From an uncultured Ramlibacter sp. (GTDB lineage Bacteria; Pseudomonadota; Gammaproteobacteria; Burkholderiales; Burkholderiaceae_C): a DNA stretch of 64,000 bases. Positions 57,423 to 64,000 of the stretch are shown here, in pieces; position 1 is the first letter of the stretch; each line of letters begins with the position of its first letter. The position numbers and the translations under genes are program-made. The DNA is taken from positions 1-64,000 of the forward strand of contig NZ_CAKZHQ010000024.1 in assembly GCF_936925435.1 (NCBI RefSeq), in the 5' to 3' direction. Under the pieces are notes generated by a model. It ran no database searches. It had not been told where the DNA came from and was given only the letters and a program-made list of their open reading frames with translations.

Positions 57423-60400
57423 ATGATGAATGTTTCCTCCTGGTCGATCAAGAACCCGATTCCCGCGGTGATGCTGTTCGTGCTGCTGACGTTCGGCGGC
57501 ATGCTTTCGTTCAACGCGATGAAGGTGCAGAACTTTCCCGACATCGACCTGCCCACGGTGAGCGTGACGGCCAGCCTGCCCGGCGCGGCGCCCGGCCAGC
57601 TGGAAAACGACGTCGCCCGCAAGATCGAGGACGCCATCGCCACCACCCAGGGCCTCAAGCACATCTACACCAAGGTGCAGGACGGGGTGGTCACCATCAC
57701 GGCGGAATTCCGGCTGGAAAAGCCCGTGCAGGAAGCGGTGGACGACGTGCGTTCGGCCGTGGCCCGCGTGCGCAGCGACCTGCCCGGCGACGTGCGTGAG
57801 CCCATCGTCACCAAGATGGACCTGGCGGCCCAGCCGGTGCTGGCCTTCACCATCTACTCGGCCCGCATGGACGAAGAGGCCCTGTCCTGGTTTGTCGACA
57901 ACGACATCTCGCGCAAGCTGCTGGCGGTGCGCGGCGTCGGCGCCGTCACCCGCGTCGGCGGCGTCAGCCGCGAGATCCGCGTGGCGCTGGATCCCAACAA
58001 GCTGCAGGCCCTGGGCGCGACGGCCGCCGACATCTCGCGCCAGCTGCGCCAGGTGCAAAGCGAAAGCGCGGGCGGCCGCACCGACCTGGGCGGCAGCGAG
58101 CAGCCGGTGCGCACCCTGGCCACCGTCAAGACGGCGCAGGAGATCGGCGCGCTGGACGTGGCGCTGAGCAACGGCCGCCGCGTCAAGCTGTCGGAGGTTG
58201 CCACCGTCAGCGACACCACGGCCGAACGGCGCGCCGCCGCCCTGCTCAATGGCAAGACGGTGGTGGGCTTCGAGGTGGCACGCAGCAAGGGCGAGAGCGA
58301 GGTGACCGTGGGCGCGGCCGTGCATGCGGCGCTGGCCGAGCTCAAGCTCCAGCATCCCGACATCGAGCTGACCCAGGCCTTCGACTTCGTCACGCCGGTG
58401 CAAGAGGAGTACGAGGGCTCGCTGCACCTGCTGTACGAGGGCGCCGTCCTGGCGGTGCTGGTGGTCTGGCTGTTCCTGCGCGACTGGCGCGCCACCTTCG
58501 TCTCGGCCATCGCCCTGCCCATGTCGGTGATCCCGGCCTTCATCGGCATGTACCTGCTGGGTTTTTCCATCAACGTCATCACGCTGCTGGCCCTGTCCCT
58601 GGTGGTGGGCATCCTGGTGGACGATGCCATCGTCGAGGTGGAGAACATCGTGCGCCACCTGCGCATGGGCAAGAGCCCTTACGAGGCGGCGATGGAGGCG
58701 GCCGACGAGATCGGCCTGGCGGTGATCGCGACCACGTTCACCCTGATCGCGGTTTTCCTTCCGACGGCCTTCATGAGCGGCGTGGCCGGCAAGTTCTTCA
58801 AGCAGTTCGGCTGGACCGCTTCGCTGGCGGTGTTTGCCTCGCTGGTGGTGGCGCGCGTGCTCACGCCCATGATGGCGGCCTACATGCTCAAGCCCATTGT
58901 CGGCGGCGAGGGCGAAGACCCGCGCTGGATGAAGATCTACATGGTCTGCGTCAACTGGAGCATGAAGCACAGGGTCAAGACCATGGTCCTGTCCACCCTG
59001 TTCTTCTTCGGCTCGGTGGCCCTGATCCCGCTGCTGCCCACCGGTTTCATCCCGCCCGACGACAACTCGCAGACCCAGGTCTACCTGGAGCTGCCGCCCG
59101 GCTCGACCCTGGCGCAGACCCAGGCCCTGGCCGAACAGGCGCGCCAGCTGATCGTCAAGGTCGACCACATCAAGAGCGTCTACACCACCATCGGCGGCGG
59201 CAGCGCCGGCACCGACCCCTTCGCCTCCTCCGGCGCGGCCGAGGCGCGCAAGGCCACTCTGACCATCTTGCTGGCCGAGCGTGGCGACCGGCCGCGCAAG
59301 CAGGGCATCGAGAACCAGATCCGCGCGGCGCTCGAACCCCTGCCCGGCGTGCGCAGCAAGGTCGGCCTGGGCGGCTCGGGCGAGAAGTACATCCTGGTGC
59401 TCAGCGGCGAGGACCCGCAGGCCCTGCAGGCCGCGGCCATGGCCGTCGAGAAGGACCTGCGCACCATCCCCGGCCTGGGCAGCGTGGCCTCCACCGCCAG
59501 CCTGATCCGGCCGGAGATCGCGGTGCGGCCGGACTTCGCCAAGGCCGCCGACCAGGGCGTGACCAGTTCCGCCATCGGCGAGACCCTGCGCATCGCCACC
59601 GCAGGCGACTACGACATCGCCCTGCCCAAGCTGAACCTCTCGCAACGCCAGGTGCCCATCGTGGTCAAGCTGCAGGAAGACGCCCGCAAGGACCTGTCGG
59701 TGCTGGAGCGGCTGTCGGTGCCGGGCACCCACGGGCCGGTGATGCTGGGCCAGGTCGCCACGCTGGAGATCACCGGCGGGCCGGCGGTGATCGACCGCTA
59801 CGACCGCTCACGCAACGTGAACTTCGAGATCGAGCTGTCGGGCCTGCCGCTGGGCGACGTGACGCAGATGGTGCAGCAGCTGCCGGCGGTGAAGAACCTG
59901 CCGGCCGGCGTGTTCGTGCGCGAGGTCGGCGACGCCGAGGTCATGGGCGAGCTGTTTGCCAGCTTCGGCCTGGCGATGCTCACCGGCGTGCTGTGCATCT
60001 ACATCGTGCTGGTGCTGCTGTTCAAGGACTTCCTGCACCCGGTGACGATTCTGGCGGCCTTGCCGCTGTCGCTGGGCGGCGCCTTCGTCGGCCTGCTGAT
60101 CGCGCAGAAGAGCTTTTCCATGCCGTCCCTGATCGGCCTGATCATGCTGATGGGCATTGCCACCAAGAACTCCATCCTGCTGGTCGAGTACGCCATCGTC
60201 GCGCGCCGCTACCTGGGCATGAGCCGCTTCGACGCGCTGCTCGACGCCTGCCACAAGCGGGCCCGTCCCATCATCATGACCACCATCGCCATGGGTGCGG
60301 GCATGCTGCCCATCGCCATTGGCTTCGGCACGGCCGACCCGAGCTTTCGCTCACCGATGTCGATCGCGGTGATCGGCGGCCTGATCACTTCAACGGTGCT

Positions 60401-60533
60401 GTCGCTGCTGGTGATCCCCGTGATCTTCACCTACCTGGACGACCTGGAGCAGTTCATCGGCCGCATGGTGGGCAAGCTGCGCCGCCATCCGCGGCCGGTC
60501 ACGCCCAAGCCTGCGCCCGACACCCCAGCCTGA
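57423..60533 (+). CDS. RND family (HAE1/AcrB-type) efflux permease
   Basis: A 1036-residue inner-membrane pump with 12 membrane segments and two large periplasmic loops. The proton-relay region in TM4 is seen in VVGILVDDAIVEVENI (two Asp); FPDIDLPTVSVTASLPGA follows TM1; GIATKNSILLVEYAI is the TM10 region. The subunit is of the HAE-1 type for hydrophobic/amphiphilic compounds. GGAG precedes the start. The three-gene operon (channel, adaptor, pump) is unusual in having the channel gene first. Substrate is unknown. Confidence 0.94.
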   Translation: MMNVSSWSIKNPIPAVMLFVLLTFGGMLSFNAMKVQNFPDIDLPTVSVTASLPGAAPGQLENDVARKIEDAIATTQGLKHIYTKVQDGVVTITAEFRLEKPVQEAVDDVRSAVARVRSDLPGDVREPIVTKMDLAAQPVLAFTIYSARMDEEALSWFVDNDISRKLLAVRGVGAVTRVGGVSREIRVALDPNKLQALGATAADISRQLRQVQSESAGGRTDLGGSEQPVRTLATVKTAQEIGALDVALSNGRRVKLSEVATVSDTTAERRAAALLNGKTVVGFEVARSKGESEVTVGAAVHAALAELKLQHPDIELTQAFDFVTPVQEEYEGSLHLLYEGAVLAVLVVWLFLRDWRATFVSAIALPMSVIPAFIGMYLLGFSINVITLLALSLVVGILVDDAIVEVENIVRHLRMGKSPYEAAMEAADEIGLAVIATTFTLIAVFLPTAFMSGVAGKFFKQFGWTASLAVFASLVVARVLTPMMAAYMLKPIVGGEGEDPRWMKIYMVCVNWSMKHRVKTMVLSTLFFFGSVALIPLLPTGFIPPDDNSQTQVYLELPPGSTLAQTQALAEQARQLIVKVDHIKSVYTTIGGGSAGTDPFASSGAAEARKATLTILLAERGDRPRKQGIENQIRAALEPLPGVRSKVGLGGSGEKYILVLSGEDPQALQAAAMAVEKDLRTIPGLGSVASTASLIRPEIAVRPDFAKAADQGVTSSAIGETLRIATAGDYDIALPKLNLSQRQVPIVVKLQEDARKDLSVLERLSVPGTHGPVMLGQVATLEITGGPAVIDRYDRSRNVNFEIELSGLPLGDVTQMVQQLPAVKNLPAGVFVREVGDAEVMGELFASFGLAMLTGVLCIYIVLVLLFKDFLHPVTILAALPLSLGGAFVGLLIAQKSFSMPSLIGLIMLMGIATKNSILLVEYAIVARRYLGMSRFDALLDACHKRARPIIMTTIAMGAGMLPIAIGFGTADPSFRSPMSIAVIGGLITSTVLSLLVIPVIFTYLDDLEQFIGRMVGKLRRHPRPVTPKPAPDTPA

Positions 60534-60554
60534 GACGGCGCGCGGCCTGGCCTC

Positions 60555-61586
60555 TCAGGTGGAGGCCGGGGCCTCGCGCTTGCCGCCCGGGTGTTCGGCA
60601 AAGCGGGCTGCATCCGCGCCATGCACCGGGGCGCTGTCCTGCCAGGGCCAGCCGCCGAACTGGGTGCGGCGGTAGTCCTGCATGGTCTGCGCGATCTCGG
60701 CCTGCGTGTTCATCACAAAGGGGCCGTACTGCACGACGGGCTCGGCGATGGGCTTGCCCTGCAACAGAAGAAACTCAGCGACCTCGGCGCCGTTGACCAG
60801 ATCGACCGCCACATCAGCGCGCAGCGCGATGGCCACGGGGCCCATGAGCTGCTGGCCGCCAACGGTCGCAGTCGCGCCCTTGAAGAAGTACAGCGTGCGC
60901 TGCGTGCCTTCGCCGGCTGCGGCCGGCAGGGTCCATTGCGCGCCCGGCTCCATGCGCAGGGTCCAGATGGCGACGTCGGCTTCGGGCCGTGCAGCCCAGG
61001 AGTCGGGTGGCGGCGGCAGCGGCGCGCCTGCACCTGCGAGCTGGCCGGCCACGGTCGACACCACGGTCTTGCGGCCGGCGCTGTCGGTGGCCACCAGGCG
61101 CGGGATGTCCTGACCCCAGAACATGGTGAAGTGCGGCTGGGCCATCTTGTTGGCCTTGGGCAGGTTCAGCCAGATCTGAAACAGCTCCAGCGGATTGGGC
61201 GCGTTGTCGTCGAGCAGAGGAAACATCTCGGCATGGACCACGCCCTGGCCGGCGGTGAGCCACTGCGCATCGCCCTGGCCGAAGCGCGCCCTGGCGCCCA
61301 GCGAATCGGAGTGGTCGATCAGGCCCTTGCGCACCACGGTGACGGTCTCGAAGCCGCGGTGCGGGTGGGCGGGGAAGCCCGGCACGCTGTCGCCGTGGTA
61401 CATGCTCCAGCCGTCCTTGCGGCTGAAGTCCTGGCCGATGGCGCGGCCGTCCAGCGGCGCGGCCGGGCCCATGGCGCCGTTGCCCTGCGGGTAGGCGTCG
61501 TCGTGGTAGGCGCAAAACAGGAAGGGGTCGGCGGTTTCCCAGGGGAAGCCGAGGGGCTGGACGGAGAGCACGGGGCTGTTGGACAT
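60555..61586 (-). CDS. Pirin family protein
   Basis: A 343-residue bicupin. The N-terminal cupin has the metal-binding set PAHPHRGFETVTVV (two His), and VVHAEM (His, Glu), as in pirins with quercetin 2,3-dioxygenase activity. The second cupin is at about 190-300. The start ATG (61584-61586) is chosen by family; upstream in-frame codons are basic and atypical. It converges on the RND operon 22 bp away. Confidence 0.88.
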   Translation of the reverse strand: MSNSPVLSVQPLGFPWETADPFLFCAYHDDAYPQGNGAMGPAAPLDGRAIGQDFSRKDGWSMYHGDSVPGFPAHPHRGFETVTVVRKGLIDHSDSLGARARFGQGDAQWLTAGQGVVHAEMFPLLDDNAPNPLELFQIWLNLPKANKMAQPHFTMFWGQDIPRLVATDSAGRKTVVSTVAGQLAGAGAPLPPPPDSWAARPEADVAIWTLRMEPGAQWTLPAAAGEGTQRTLYFFKGATATVGGQQLMGPVAIALRADVAVDLVNGAEVAEFLLLQGKPIAEPVVQYGPFVMNTQAEIAQTMQDYRRTQFGGWPWQDSAPVHGADAARFAEHPGGKREAPAST

Positions 61587-61638
61587 GGAAGGCCTTTCTC
61601 TCCCGAAGATAAGGCCTGGCCGCCGTGCTTTCAAGCGG

Positions 61639-62715
61639 CTAAAGGAGGTAGCGCGTCTCCCACCAGCTGAAGAGAACGTCGCGCAGGGCCGCGCCCAGGT
61701 CCTCGCCGTAATAGCGCTGCAGGCCGGCGGCCAGCAGGCTGGCGTGCTCTTGCTCGCTCAGCGCCAGCTCCAGCGGGCTGATGCGCAAAGGCACATTGGT
61801 GAAGCTGGCCTGGTAGCCGGGGTCGCGGCGCAACGCGCGCTCGGTGCGGATGTTGGGCTGGCGGAAATCCGCAGGCGTGCGCTGGTTGCTGTAGCTGGCC
61901 AGGGGCGGCACGCTGGCCAGGTCGCGCTCGCTGGCGCTCCAGATCTGGGCCTTCAGCGGCTTGAGAGAGAAGTTGCTGGTGCGCATGACGTCGGCGCCGC
62001 AGACATTGGGCACGGCCAGCACGTCCATCAGGGCCAGCAGGTCGACATGGTCGCCTGCCACCGTGGTCTGGCGCGTGATCTGGCCGCGCCCTTCACGCAC
62101 CTCGGTGGACATGAAGAGATTGAAGGAGTCGTGCACGTCGTCGGGTGTGAGGCCGTACTCGCGCTGGGCTTCGGCCTGGATGTCGTGGCAGTTGGTGTGC
62201 ACCGGCATGCCGTAGCTCGACTCGTACAGGTAGGCGCTGCAGCGCGGGAACAGCACGTCGTTGCAGCGCGCCGTGTCCTCCAGGATGTACATCATGGCGC
62301 GCTCGCGCGGCGGCGCCGACCACAGGAAGTGGCCGGTGGTGGGCAGCAGGCCATGCACGGTGCGGGTGCGGCCGGTGTGCATGGCCTCCTTGTAGTCGTG
62401 CATGTTGAAGCAGTTGAAGTCGGCGCACTGGCCGCCCTCGACCTGCTCGATGCGCAGCAGCTGGCCTTTGAGGACTTCCAGTGCCTTGCCTGTGCCTGGT
62501 TCGATGACGTGCTCGGCCAGCAGCGCGCGCTGCGTGGCCAGGCCTTGCAGCTCGGGCGCGGGTGCGGCCGGGCGCGGCGGCGCCGGCAGCTCCCGCTCGG
62601 CCAGGGCGCGCCGCACCATGGCGATGCGGTCGGCCGCCGCGCCCTGTGCGATGGCCCTGTCCATCAGTTCGAGTTGCTGCTGATTGAGCAGCAGGGTGAC
62701 GGTGGTCTGGGGCAT
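61639..62715 (-). CDS. DUF1989 (urea carboxylase-associated type) protein with an N-terminal RHH-like segment
   Basis: A 358-residue protein. Residues ~100-300 match DUF1989: GGQCADFNCFNMHDYKE, SAPPRERAMMYILEDT, RCNDVLFPRCSAYLYES, HTNCHDI and SFNLFMSTEV, with conserved Cys/His/Asp that may bind metal. The first ~45 residues (TVTLLLNQQQLELMDRAIAQ, then DRIAMVRRALAERE) have the strand-helix-helix pattern of ribbon-helix-helix DNA-binding proteins. The gene is divergent from a GntR regulator with shared operator candidates. DUF1989 is known from urea/guanidine degradation clusters; the role here is not established. Confidence 0.82.
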   Translation of the reverse strand: MPQTTVTLLLNQQQLELMDRAIAQGAAADRIAMVRRALAERELPAPPRPAAPAPELQGLATQRALLAEHVIEPGTGKALEVLKGQLLRIEQVEGGQCADFNCFNMHDYKEAMHTGRTRTVHGLLPTTGHFLWSAPPRERAMMYILEDTARCNDVLFPRCSAYLYESSYGMPVHTNCHDIQAEAQREYGLTPDDVHDSFNLFMSTEVREGRGQITRQTTVAGDHVDLLALMDVLAVPNVCGADVMRTSNFSLKPLKAQIWSASERDLASVPPLASYSNQRTPADFRQPNIRTERALRRDPGYQASFTNVPLRISPLELALSEQEHASLLAAGLQRYYGEDLGAALRDVLFSWWETRYLL

Positions 62716-62739
62716 GGGAAGTCCTTGTTCGCAATTCTT

Positions 62740-62747
62740 GTATACGT
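62740..62747. promoter_or_regulatory. Candidate GntR operator, site 1 (DUF1989 side)
   Basis: GTATACGT within CTTGTATACGTGA, 25 bp before the DUF1989 start codon. It matches the FadR-subfamily pattern with GTATAC core and is repeated 135 bp away. Confidence 0.5.
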
Positions 62748-62874
62748 GATTGGCACAGGAACTACGCAAACTATGTGCCCAGTTTTTCCTGCGCTTCCTC
62801 CTGGAAATGCATGGATTTGGTGCAAGAACGGCCGAAAACCGCTGGCACGTCCCTTGCGAGATGTGCGGCCACAG

Positions 62875-62882
62875 GTATACGT
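62875..62882. promoter_or_regulatory. Candidate GntR operator, site 2 (regulator side)
   Basis: GTATACGT within CAGGTATACGTCAAC, 21 bp before the GntR gene. It is an identical 8-base core to site 1, so one protein could control both divergent transcripts. Confidence 0.5.
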
Positions 62883-62902
62883 CAACACAGACCCACGCAC
62901 CC

Positions 62903-63679
62903 ATGCCGCCGCGCACACCGTCCACGCCCGCCCAGAAAGCCGAGCTCGCTTTCAAGGCCATGCACCGCGCCATCCTCGAGCAGGCGCTGGTGCCCGGCAC
63001 CCGGCTGCCGGAGGACCAGCTGTGCAGCCAGTTCGGCGTCAGCCGCACCCTGGTGCGCGCCGTCCTGGGGCGGCTGGCGGCGCAGGGCCTGGTGGACACG
63101 GGCAACAAGCGCACGGCCACGGTGGCCCAGCCCAGCCTGGAAGAAGCCCGTGCCGTGTTCGAGGTGCGGCGCGGCCTGGAGGCGCAGGCCGTGGCCCTGG
63201 TGATCGAGCGCTGGCAGCCTGCCATGGGCGCCGTGCTGGAAGGCCATGTGCGCGAGGAGGAGTTGGCCGCGCGTGAAGGCCGGGTGCCGGTCTCGGCCCG
63301 CCTGGCCGGTGAGTTCCACACCACCATCGCCCAGCTGACCGGCAACCCGCTGCTGCAACGCTACCTGTCGGAGGTGGTGACGCGCTGCTCCCTGGTGCTG
63401 GCCGTCTATGGCCGGCCGCACCAAGCCGATTGCGCCTGCACCGAGCACCACGCGCTGATCGAGGCGCTGCGCAGCCGCGATGCAGTGCGCGCCGCCAGCT
63501 TGATGGCGGAGCACATGGACAACATCGAACGCCGTGCCCTGCTGCCCCAGGTGGCGGCGGGCGATGGCGACCTGGCCAGTGTGCTGTCGCGCTATGCCGG
63601 CGCGGTTGCCAGCACCACTGCCGGCGTGCCGCTGAAGGTGCGCGTGCCGGCCGCCGCCAGGCGGCGTGCCGCCGGCTGA
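62903..63679 (+). CDS. GntR family (FadR/FCD) transcriptional regulator
   Basis: A 258-residue regulator with a winged helix (about 15-75) including LPEDQLCSQFGVSRTLVRAV, and a C-terminal FCD domain (about 80-220) with metal-type residues in EFHTTIAQLTGNPL, TEHHALIEAL and EHMDNIERRAL. It is divergent from the DUF1989 gene and followed after 34 bp by a BMP-type substrate-binding protein gene, so it probably controls uptake and use of one nitrogen compound. The ATG at 62903 fits the family; no strong ribosome site. Confidence 0.88.
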   Translation: MPPRTPSTPAQKAELAFKAMHRAILEQALVPGTRLPEDQLCSQFGVSRTLVRAVLGRLAAQGLVDTGNKRTATVAQPSLEEARAVFEVRRGLEAQAVALVIERWQPAMGAVLEGHVREEELAAREGRVPVSARLAGEFHTTIAQLTGNPLLQRYLSEVVTRCSLVLAVYGRPHQADCACTEHHALIEALRSRDAVRAASLMAEHMDNIERRALLPQVAAGDGDLASVLSRYAGAVASTTAGVPLKVRVPAAARRRAAG

Positions 63680-63713
63680 TCCTTTCTTTCACCACAACGC
63701 AACGGAGCCCGCA

Positions 63714-64000
63714 ATGAAGAACTTCTCCATCGACCGCCGCCAGTTCCTTGGCCATAGCGCACTGGGCGCGGCCGGCCTTGCCGCGGCTGGCCTGCCCCTG
63801 GCCTCACTGGCCCAGGGCAAACCCGTGACCGTCGGCATCATCTATGTCGGCCCGCGCGACGACTTCGGCTGGAACCAGGCGCATGCCGTCGGCGCCGCGG
63901 CGCTGCGCCAGCTGCCCAATGTGAAGGTGGTGGAGGAAGAGAACGTGCCCGAGACCACGGCCGTGCGCAAGACGCTGGAGGCCATGGTGCAGTCCGATGG
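63714..64000 (+). CDS. BMP family ABC transporter substrate-binding protein (5' part; runs off the right edge)
   Basis: The first 95 residues are present. A twin-arginine signal (DRRQFLGHSALGAAGLAAAG) leads to a mature start VTVGIIYVGPRDDFGWNQAH, typical of the BmpA/Med lipoprotein-like family that binds nucleosides and related purine compounds. ACGGAG precedes the ATG. The associated permease and ATPase genes would lie to the right. Ligand is inferred from the family only. Confidence 0.88.
   Translation, partial: MKNFSIDRRQFLGHSALGAAGLAAAGLPLASLAQGKPVTVGIIYVGPRDDFGWNQAHAVGAAALRQLPNVKVVEEENVPETTAVRKTLEAMVQSD

Noticed and set aside
56025..59732. A 1235-codon minus-strand frame across the RND efflux genes
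   Set aside because: Antisense of well-recognised adaptor and permease genes; no motif, and His/Gln/Arg-rich composition.

Overview
The window is high-GC DNA from a betaproteobacterium of the order Burkholderiales, most likely family Comamonadaceae. This rests on protein content (DnaA, KdsD/KdsC/LptC, MetX-MetW, GlnE, YhdP, MaeB, LptD-SurA-RsmA), a SAM-II riboswitch before metX, glycine-rich RRM proteins, and a short dispersed repeat of a kind common in that family. Genus cannot be fixed from sequence alone. Nearly all of the window is coding, with many 4-bp ATGA overlaps. No tRNA, rRNA, insertion sequence, prophage or CRISPR array was seen.

Layout, 1-13 kb: the 5' part of dnaA leaves the left edge, preceded by two DnaA boxes and, unusually, a KefB-type antiporter. 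A kdsD-kdsC-lptC operon for Kdo and LPS and an SDR gene follow. Next come two RRM RNA-binding protein genes that share an upstream element, a candidate small RNA, and a GDT1-family (probably Mn2+) exporter with a structured leader. A SAM-II riboswitch plus terminator controls metX-metW. A rhodanese-ChrB/ChrA chromate-resistance pair ends this part.

12.8-29 kb: a GntR/FadR regulator precedes ltnD-denD-otnK-otnC-otnI, a complete route from L-threonate and D-erythronate to dihydroxyacetone phosphate and CO2, with no transporter beside it. Then come DUF421 and DUF3606 genes, a 1196-residue multi-PAS hybrid histidine kinase, DUF72, an M20 peptidase, an alpha/beta hydrolase, an MFS transporter with rsmE, and the MurNAc kinase gene amgK.

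29-47 kb: lptD-surA-rsmA (outer-membrane biogenesis and rRNA methylation); a small barnase/barstar module; maeB; DUF2061; a type IV pilin gene with a sigma-54 promoter; pepP and murU (murU completes MurNAc recycling with amgK); tkt-gap; a membrane adenylate/guanylate cyclase; and an IspD-like/LicD-like gene pair.

47-64 kb: a nitrilase-family amidase with the giant envelope protein YhdP, divergent from glnE; a tripartite RND efflux operon; a pirin; and, at the right edge, a DUF1989 protein divergent from a GntR regulator and the start of a BMP-type ABC substrate-binding protein, with paired GTATAC operator candidates between them.

The most notable structures that gene annotation does not explain are a ~55-bp dispersed repeat present eight times (four copies inside coding sequence, one apparently adding residues to MurU), a 24-bp x4 in-frame tandem repeat in glnE, the candidate sRNA at 7.5 kb, and the shared leader element of the two RRM genes.
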